NCBI GenBank assembly: GCA_035315685.1
Contig: DATFXR010000687.1
Coordinates: 1 to 7,292 of the forward strand
DNA: 7,292 nucleotides
Direction of reading: 5' to 3'
Origin: QHWK01 sp035315685
GTDB lineage: Bacteria > Acidobacteriota > Vicinamibacteria > Vicinamibacterales > CAVVIG01
The translations under genes and the position numbers were made by a program. Position 1 is the stretch's first letter. Each line of letters opens with the position of its first letter. The notes below the pieces were generated by a model, which was given only the letters and a program-made list of their open reading frames with translations, did no database searches and was not told the origin of the DNA. Positions 1 through 4,682 of the stretch are shown here, in pieces.

Positions 1-51
1 TGATTAACGACAATTAGATTTGCCGGCCGACGACAATTACTTTTGCCGGTC
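1..51 (+). repeat. Left terminal inverted repeat of the IS21-family element
   Basis: This end matches the reverse complement of 2508-2558 at 39 of 51 positions, including an uninterrupted 15-base block (11-25) and a shared TTGCCGGTC at the inner edge (43-51). The mismatches cluster in the outermost ten bases and at 26-29 between the two internal subrepeats. In IS21-type elements such ends are the binding sites of IstA. Confidence 0.88.
8..49 (+). repeat. Two 19-bp subrepeats in the left IS end (L1 8-26, L2 31-49)
   Basis: Both units start CGACAATTA and end TTTGCCGG, differ at only two of 19 positions, and are spaced 23 bp start to start. Multiple short direct repeats at each end are a known hallmark of IS21-family elements and are taken to be individual transposase binding sites. 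The 23-bp period places successive sites roughly two helical turns apart. Confidence 0.85.
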
Positions 52-89
52 CATGACGGGTGCCGTTGCCGTGTCAGGCTGTCCGACTC

Positions 90-94
90 GGAGG
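90..94 (+). promoter_or_regulatory. Shine-Dalgarno site of istA
   Basis: GGAGG lies four bases before the ATG at 99. The spacing is slightly short, but it is the only good ribosome-binding match near the start and decides for ATG 99 over the in-frame GTG at 60, which has no such site and would lie just inside the terminal repeat. Confidence 0.6.
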
Positions 95-98
95 TCGG

Positions 99-1580
99 AT
101 GGTCACCGACAGACAGGTGCGGCGCTTGCGGGAGCAACGCATGGCCGGCAAGACGTTGGCCGCCGCCGCGGCGGCCGCAGGGATGAGCGAGCGGACGGCT
201 CGCACGTGGCAGGCAGGCGCGTTTCCCTCACACACGAAGACGCCGCGGCCGTGGCGCACACGGCCTGACCCGTTTGCGACCGTCTGGGCTACCGAGATCG
301 CGCCACGGCTGGCGAGCGACGCCGACGGCCGCCTTCAGGCGCTCACGCTGTTTGAGTGGTTGTGCGAGCGATATCCCGGGCAGTTTCAGCCGGGCCAGTT
401 GCGCACGCTCCAGCGGCGCGTGCGTGAGTGGCGCGCACGACACGGACCCGATCAGGAGGTGTTCTTCGAGCAAACGGCAGTCCCCGGTCGTGAGGCTGCC
501 ATCGACTTCACCGACGCAACCGATCTGCAGGTGACGATCGCCGGCGAGCCGTTTGAGCACCTGTGGTTTGAGTGGGTCCTCAGTTTCAGCGGATGGACCT
601 ATACCGAAGTGGCCGCGAGCGAGTCCTTCGAAGCGCTCGTATCAGGGCTGCAAGGCGCGATGTGGACGCTTGGTGCCGCTCCGCGCATCGTGCGTCACGA
701 CAATTTGTCGGCCGCGACTCACGAGCTCCGCCGCAGTGGCGGTCGGCACCTGAATGCGCGGTTCCGGGCGGTGCTCGAGCATTACGGGCTCGAGTCCTCG
801 CGCATTCGGCCGCGGCAGGCGCACGAAAACGGCGTCGCGGAGCAAAGTCATCATCAGACGAAGACGGCGGTTGAGCAGGCCCTCCTGCTACGCGGTTCGC
901 GTGATTTCGTCGACGAGGCGGCGTACGCGACTTTCGTGCACGACGTGATCGAGCGGAAGCGCAATCACGCCGCGGCCCGACGGCTGGCCGACGAGCGGCC
1001 GCACCTGCGTCCGCTCCCGCCCGCGGCGATCCCGAGCTACACGACGTTCATCTGTCAGGTACGTCGCTGGAGCACGATTCATCTCGGTGGCCGCACGTAC
1101 TCGGTGCCGTCACGGCTGATCGGTCACACGGTCGAGGCCCGCCAATATCCGCGCGTCGTCGAGGTTCGCTACCGCGGCGACATCGTCGAGCAGATGCCTC
1201 GCCTGCGGGGACGCGATCACCGGATTGACTATCGGCACATCATCGGCGCCCTAGTCCGGAAGCCCGGGGCGTTCGCGCGCTATCGTTATCGGGAGGAGCT
1301 GTTTCCGACGCTGACGTTCCGCCGCGCGTACGACGCGCTGGTCGTCACGCATGGCGATCGGGCGGACGTCGAATATCTTCGGCTCGTGCAGCTGGCCGCG
1401 ACGGCCGGCGAGGCGCGCGTCATCACCACGTTGGACGGACTGCTCGGTGATCGGCAGCCGTTCGACTTTGCCTCAGTTCAAGCGGTCGTCACGCCGCCAG
1501 CGCCGCGCATCCCGCCATTGGTGCTGCCGGTGCCCGACCTCACCGTCTACGACGCGTTGATTGCCGGCGGTGTGCAATGA
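99..1580 (+). CDS. istA: IS21-family transposase IstA (DDE recombinase)
   Basis: IstA is the DDE/RNase H-fold recombinase that binds the terminal repeats and carries out strand cleavage and transfer, acting with IstB. Numbered from ATG 99 the protein is 493 aa, a normal IstA length. Residues about 7-40 form an N-terminal helix-turn-helix region that includes a poly-alanine helix and GMSERTARTW. The rve-type catalytic core shows D136 (AAIDFTDATD), D201 (RHDNLSA) and E248 (HENGVAEQSH), with D-D and D-E spacings of 65 and 47 residues. A beta-rich C-terminal domain of Mu-transposase type spans about 314-380 (IHLGGRTYSVPS). The first acidic motif reads IDFTD rather than the common VDWG, a variation within the family. 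The stop codon overlaps the istB start. The in-frame GTG at 60 would add 13 residues and is less likely. Function call is firm from the motifs and the partner gene; substrate ends are inferred from the adjacent repeats. Confidence 0.95.
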   Translation: MVTDRQVRRLREQRMAGKTLAAAAAAAGMSERTARTWQAGAFPSHTKTPRPWRTRPDPFATVWATEIAPRLASDADGRLQALTLFEWLCERYPGQFQPGQLRTLQRRVREWRARHGPDQEVFFEQTAVPGREAAIDFTDATDLQVTIAGEPFEHLWFEWVLSFSGWTYTEVAASESFEALVSGLQGAMWTLGAAPRIVRHDNLSAATHELRRSGGRHLNARFRAVLEHYGLESSRIRPRQAHENGVAEQSHHQTKTAVEQALLLRGSRDFVDEAAYATFVHDVIERKRNHAAARRLADERPHLRPLPPAAIPSYTTFICQVRRWSTIHLGGRTYSVPSRLIGHTVEARQYPRVVEVRYRGDIVEQMPRLRGRDHRIDYRHIIGALVRKPGAFARYRYREELFPTLTFRRAYDALVVTHGDRADVEYLRLVQLAATAGEARVITTLDGLLGDRQPFDFASVQAVVTPPAPRIPPLVLPVPDLTVYDALIAGGVQ

Positions 1581-2392
1581 CCGTCGTCACGATCACTGAT
1601 CGGGTCACGAGTCGGCTGACCGAATTTGGCCTGACGACCGCCGCGCGGGAGTGGGTCCCGCGCTTCGCGCAGGCCTCGCTGGCCGAGACGTTCCCGCTCG
1701 TCCTCGACATTCTCGATCTCGAAGCCGAGGAGCGCCGTCAACGGCGGATCGCGCGCTTTCGCCAGGCCGCGCGCGTGCCGCCGGGAAAAACGTTCGACAC
1801 GTTGGACACCGGCCGCTTGCCCCTCGCGCTCGTGCAGCAGCTCCGGCAGCTGGCCACCGGAGCGTACCTCGAAACCGCCACGAATGTGCTCGCGTTCGGA
1901 TTACCCGGCGTCGGGAAAAGCCATGCCCTTTGCGCCGTCGCGCACGCGTTGATCGAGGGCGGCCATCGCGTGCTGTTTACACCGGCGTACGCCCTCGTGC
2001 AGGAGCTGCTCGCCGCCAAACGCGCGCTGGAGCTGCCGCGCGCCCTCCGCAAGCTCGATCTGTTCGCGGCCATCCTGATCGACGACATCGGCTACGTGCA
2101 ACAAAGCTCGGAGGAAGCCGAGGTCCTGTTCACGCTGCTCGCCGAACGCTACGAACGGCGGTCGGTGATGATCACGAGCAATCTCGTCTTCAGTCAGTGG
2201 GAGCGGATCTTCAAGGATCAAATGGCGACCGCGGCCGCGATCGACCGCCTCGTCCACCACGCCGTGATCCTGGAATTCGACGTGCCGAGTTTTCGGACCG
2301 ACCGCACGCGACCGACGCCACCGGTTGTGCCGCCGCCGACACGGAACGGCCGACCGGCAGGCCCGCTGATTACTCGGACCCGACGCGCGTGA
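1577..2392 (+). CDS. istB: IS21-family helper ATPase IstB
   Basis: IstB is the AAA+ ATPase (DnaA/DnaC-like clade) that assembles on target DNA and stimulates IstA-mediated insertion. The 271-aa protein has Walker A GLPGVGKS at 108-115, Walker B AAILIDDIG at 164-172, a sensor-like MITSN at 198-202, and the family-typical C-terminal AIDRLVHHAVILEF at 221-234. The N-terminal 60 residues are helical and charged, as expected for the IstB N-terminal domain. The ATG lies inside the last codons of istA (ATGA, 4-bp overlap), which points to translational coupling; only a weak purine-rich GGCGG precedes it. After about residue 240 there is a Pro/Arg-rich tail of some 30 residues that looks disordered and is not part of the ATPase core. 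The stop codon overlaps the base of a strong hairpin (2391-2443). Confidence 0.95.
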   Translation: MTVVTITDRVTSRLTEFGLTTAAREWVPRFAQASLAETFPLVLDILDLEAEERRQRRIARFRQAARVPPGKTFDTLDTGRLPLALVQQLRQLATGAYLETATNVLAFGLPGVGKSHALCAVAHALIEGGHRVLFTPAYALVQELLAAKRALELPRALRKLDLFAAILIDDIGYVQQSSEEAEVLFTLLAERYERRSVMITSNLVFSQWERIFKDQMATAAAIDRLVHHAVILEFDVPSFRTDRTRPTPPVVPPPTRNGRPAGPLITRTRRA

Positions 2393-2443
2393 CGAGCAAG
2401 CGCTCCGCCGCCGAAGAGCACGGCGGCTCCGCGCTCGCTCGTC
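2391..2443 (+). terminator. Strong stem-loop at the istB stop codon (possible terminator or read-through barrier)
   Basis: The outer arms 2391-2403 and 2431-2443 are complementary at 12 of 13 positions. After a 3x3 internal loop (TCC/TCC), the inner arms 2407-2413 (GCCGCCG) and 2421-2427 (CGGCGGC) pair perfectly around a 7-base loop. The stem is very GC-rich and begins on the last two bases of the istB stop. No T-tract follows, so this is not a classical intrinsic terminator; it could still end or stabilise the istAB transcript, or block transcripts entering from the convergent gene at 2581-4578. The structure is directly visible; the role is inferred. Confidence 0.55.
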
Positions 2444-2446
2444 AGC

Positions 2447-2466
2447 CCAGGCAGCGACCAGCCTGG
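2447..2466 (+). repeat. Second stem-loop between istB and the right IS end
   Basis: CCAGGC at 2447-2452 and GCCTGG at 2461-2466 are perfect inverted repeats around an 8-base loop. It follows the large hairpin by three bases. A 6-bp stem alone could occur by chance; its position in a run of three hairpins makes it more notable. Confidence 0.4.
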
Positions 2467-2477
2467 CACTCAGTAAC

Positions 2478-2498
2478 GGCGAGTCGGTCGCACTCGCC
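2478..2498 (+). repeat. Third stem-loop just inside the right IS end
   Basis: GGCGAGT at 2478-2484 and ACTCGCC at 2492-2498 pair perfectly around a 7-base loop, followed by TCTCTAATT. The short T-containing tail gives it a weak resemblance to an intrinsic terminator for the istAB transcript. It ends just before the terminal repeat region. Confidence 0.42.
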
Positions 2499-2509
2499 TC
2501 TCTAATTGA

Positions 2510-2551
2510 CCGGCAAGAATAGTTGTCGTAAAGCGGCAAATCTAATTGACG
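2510..2551 (-). repeat. Two 19-bp subrepeats in the right IS end (R1 2533-2551, R2 2510-2528)
   Basis: On the minus strand R1 reads CGTCAATTAGATTTGCCGC and R2 CGACAACTATTCTTGCCGG. R1 matches L1 at 17 of 19 positions and the R1/R2 period is 23 bp, the same as on the left. The two ends are therefore built to the same plan, as expected for paired IstA binding sites. Confidence 0.8.
2546..2551 (+). promoter_or_regulatory. Outward-facing -35-like hexamer in the right IS end (candidate junction promoter half)
   Basis: TTGACG faces out of the element seven bases from the right tip. If a right end is joined to a left end through 2-3 bp, GACAAT at 9-14 falls 17-18 bp downstream as a -10 (4 of 6 matches to TATAAT). 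Such promoters across abutted ends are known for IS21-family tandem or circular intermediates, where they drive istA. In the present insertion no good -10 follows in the flanking DNA, so this half-site is probably silent here. Inference from sequence, not demonstrated. Confidence 0.45.
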
Positions 2552-2580
2552 GCGAACACACGACGGCGTCACGCGAATGT

Positions 2581-4578
2581 CTAGTCGGCCTTCGTGCGGG
2601 TCGCAAGGCTCCAGTGTGCGCGTGCCCGTGCCATTACGGCGGCGAGGTCCTCGGCGAGCATAAAGCGCTGTTGGATCAAGTCCATCGCGGCAGATCGGAC
2701 TTGCTGCAGATAGTCGTCGAGGTCTCGATATCGCTCTTCGATGGACAAGCGCGGATCGCCGTTGGCTTGCCGCGCCGCCTTGGTCCGCGCGAAAGGAATA
2801 TACGAGCCCAACAGTTGGTAGATGTCTTGCGGATTCCCAACTGACGGATCGCGGAAATTCCAGCCAGTCGTCGTCGCAAGCGGCACTGCGACCTCCGGGT
2901 CGCGGATTCCGCCAAGGTCATTTCCGTCGCGGTCGACTTGCGGTACGAGATGGGGCAGCGGCACGACCTTTCCGGCAATGACCCGTGCCGGTCCGGCAAT
3001 GCGACGTGGATCCGGGACACCCTGCAGCAACGGGAATGTGATGTTCTCAATCGCTTCCAGCGTGTTGTCGCCGAGCCGCGGGTACTGGCTTGGCGGCGGC
3101 GGAATGCCGTCCGCAGCCCATTCATGCAAAGCGCGGAGAAGCGCTCGGATGATGTTGTTTTGCGGTGTCGGATTGTTCAACTGCTGCCCGCCGCTCCGGT
3201 CAGCAGAGTTCAGTGTTCCGGCGATCGGCGGAGTCCGCACTGGTGGAAAGCGCGCGACGATATGTTGCGTTCCTGACAACAGGTAGATCCTGACGTTGTC
3301 CGGCAGCTCGAGATCACGCTTGCCGTCGACGCTCGTGTGTGTCAGCGCGGCGGCTCGCCCGCTACCCCAGTATTCGACGGGAGTGTTCGTGTAGAACACC
3401 TTCGGACGCTGATCCGGCCGATAGCGGGATTGCAGGCCGTCACGCGTTCCACCGATATCGACCTGCTCGACGTCGGAGAACGGAAACTTCGTCGGCCTGA
3501 AGAGATCGCCCAGCGTGGGTGTTGCCAATCGATCGTTGAAGGAGCCTCGCGCCGCGCCCGCCACCTGGCTCCACATCGCGTCGAGCACACGACGATCGCG
3601 CTCGTCGGCGTTGAAGCCATCATACAGGAACTCGCGGAGAAATCGTCCTGCCTGGGACACGCCAGTTGCGTATGCGCGTTGCCCGTGGATTGGCAGGTCG
3701 GATCGATAGCGAAAGGCGGCCGCCGCATCACGAATCGCGGCGAGCCCCACGCCGGCGACGAGCGGCCCGGCGGCGCGATAGCTCACGCGATAGTACCTGC
3801 CTGGTTCAAATCCCGAATCGAGGCGCACCTTCGGCGGAGCGTTTGGCGCCAGCACGAAATGCCAGCGACCGCGCGGAATCACATCGCCCTCATCCCAGTA
3901 GCGATCGCGAACCGTGAGTGTGTCCGCAGGGCTCTCATGATCCAGCGGTTGGTAGATCACCGGCGGACGGCCAGCTGGATCATCGATGAGAAACGTCTCC
4001 AGGACCCGTTCGTTGTGCATGATCGGGACGCTGATCCGATCGTCCGAACCCGGCGGCAACAAGGCTCGCGGCGCATCGATCCGGAGCAGCGGGGCGGGCA
4101 CGTCGATCTCCCATCCGACCCAAACCAGCGTGTAGCCCTCCCTCATGAGCAGGCCATCGCCGAAGTCGGTATCGGTTGTCGGGTCGCGGCCCCCGGAAGC
4201 ACGATTGAAGCGCGTGAGCAGGCCTCGCCGACCGCGGTTGGCAATCTCGAACAACAGGACCCCATTGCCTTTCGACTGATCGAGTGGTTGCAGCACATAG
4301 AGATCTGATGAGAACCTGACGCGGCCGTCACTGTCGCGTGCCGCATGCTCCAGATCGACGATGCCGCGGTTGTGTGGATCCGCGGGGTCCAGCGCGAAAT
4401 CGATCCGGCCGACCAGCCGCTCATACGGGCCGGTCGAACCGAAACTCTGTCCGTTTGCGATCGTCGCGCGCGACGCGATCGCGATGCCGACGACCTCGGC
4501 GGAGGCCGCGCGGGCATGCAGGAGCAGAAAGACCAGTGAGGCCGCCAATACCAAGGGCCGTTCAGTTCGGGTAATCAT
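2581..4578 (-). CDS. Secreted alpha/beta hydrolase domain-containing protein (PF20091-like)
   Basis: Counted from ATG 4576-4578 the protein is 665 aa. Residues 1-27 form a signal peptide: an Arg-containing start, a hydrophobic core LVLAASLVFLLL and an ASA cleavage motif before E28, so the enzyme should be exported. The nucleophile elbow G-V-S-Q-A-G places the catalytic serine at S308. E402 (PVEYW) and H439 (SGTQH) are likely acid and base partners by position and context (inference). The length and motifs such as FEIANRGRR and GYTLVWVGWEID fit the large alpha/beta hydrolase family PF20091, whose substrates are mostly unknown; esterase activity is plausible. An in-frame ATG 20 codons upstream is rejected because the strong Shine-Dalgarno precedes 4578 and the signal peptide begins there. 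The gene is complete and ends 22 bp from the IS21-type element; it is divergent from the kinase gene. Confidence 0.85.
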   Translation of the reverse strand: MITRTERPLVLAASLVFLLLHARAASAEVVGIAIASRATIANGQSFGSTGPYERLVGRIDFALDPADPHNRGIVDLEHAARDSDGRVRFSSDLYVLQPLDQSKGNGVLLFEIANRGRRGLLTRFNRASGGRDPTTDTDFGDGLLMREGYTLVWVGWEIDVPAPLLRIDAPRALLPPGSDDRISVPIMHNERVLETFLIDDPAGRPPVIYQPLDHESPADTLTVRDRYWDEGDVIPRGRWHFVLAPNAPPKVRLDSGFEPGRYYRVSYRAAGPLVAGVGLAAIRDAAAAFRYRSDLPIHGQRAYATGVSQAGRFLREFLYDGFNADERDRRVLDAMWSQVAGAARGSFNDRLATPTLGDLFRPTKFPFSDVEQVDIGGTRDGLQSRYRPDQRPKVFYTNTPVEYWGSGRAAALTHTSVDGKRDLELPDNVRIYLLSGTQHIVARFPPVRTPPIAGTLNSADRSGGQQLNNPTPQNNIIRALLRALHEWAADGIPPPPSQYPRLGDNTLEAIENITFPLLQGVPDPRRIAGPARVIAGKVVPLPHLVPQVDRDGNDLGGIRDPEVAVPLATTTGWNFRDPSVGNPQDIYQLLGSYIPFARTKAARQANGDPRLSIEERYRDLDDYLQQVRSAAMDLIQQRFMLAEDLAAVMARARAHWSLATRTKAD

Positions 4579-4682
4579 CGACCCTCCTGTTACCCTTATG
4601 CGGATTCGGGCGGCGGAAACTCTAACAAGCGATGTCACGGGCCCCGGGTTGTAGTCTCCGGCTCGTTTCCGCGCTATGGTTA
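4579..4682. promoter_or_regulatory. Divergent intergenic region holding the hydrolase and kinase promoters
   Basis: These 104 bp separate two divergently oriented start codons and must contain both promoters unless transcripts start inside the genes. I could not find a convincing sigma-70 -35/-10 pair on either strand: TTGTAG at 4649-4654 has no acceptable -10 at the usual spacing. A GC-rich GGGCCCCGGG patch sits near the middle (about 4639-4648). The compact shared region leaves room for common regulation, which is inference only. Confidence 0.4.
4582..4588 (-). promoter_or_regulatory. Shine-Dalgarno site of the secreted hydrolase gene
   Basis: On the minus strand AGGAGGG lies three bases before the ATG at 4578. 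This strong match fixes the start codon and removes the 20-codon upstream extension. Confidence 0.75.

Larger units (their letters stand above)
1..2558 (+). mobile_element. IS21-family insertion sequence, apparently complete
   Basis: Two overlapping genes of the istA/istB type lie between inverted terminal repeats, which is the standard IS21-family layout. The outer ends chosen here are TG at 1-2 and CA at 2557-2558; aligning the two ends from these dinucleotides gives 39 identities in 51 positions without gaps. The length of about 2.56 kb is at the upper side of the usual IS21 range. Both reading frames are open and keep their catalytic motifs, so the copy looks potentially functional. The left flank is outside the window, so the target-site duplication (normally 4-8 bp) cannot be seen; the bases following the right end are CACGACGG. 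The true left tip could lie a few bases before the window. The family call is secure; the exact boundary is good to about 2 bp on the right and less certain on the left. Confidence 0.93.
2508..2558 (-). repeat. Right terminal inverted repeat of the IS21-family element
   Basis: Read on the minus strand this matches the left end 1-51 at 39 of 51 positions. A further copy of TCTAATTGAC at 2501-2510 repeats the ten bases at 2541-2550, so the right end carries an additional partial subrepeat not obvious on the left. An alternative outer tip two bases further out (CA at 2559-2560) is possible. Confidence 0.87.

Noticed and set aside
1651..2505. Plus-strand frame of 284 codons overlapping istB
   Set aside because: Arg/Ala-rich out-of-frame reading of istB without motifs; istB in its own frame has clear Walker A and B sequences.
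1901..2572. Minus-strand frame of 223 codons across istB and the right IS end
   Set aside because: Antisense shadow of istB that crosses the hairpins and terminal repeat; no domain or ribosome-binding site seen.
2559..2580. Possible outward promoter from the right IS end into flanking DNA
   Set aside because: No -10-like hexamer is found at 16-19 bp from TTGACG (bases near 2568-2576 are GTCACGCGA), and the adjacent gene runs in the opposite direction.
3337..4308. Long plus-strand open frame of 323 codons antisense to the hydrolase gene
   Set aside because: It lies wholly within the hydrolase gene, which has a signal peptide, ribosome-binding site and catalytic motif. The antisense product shows no recognisable domain; long shadow frames are common in GC-rich DNA.
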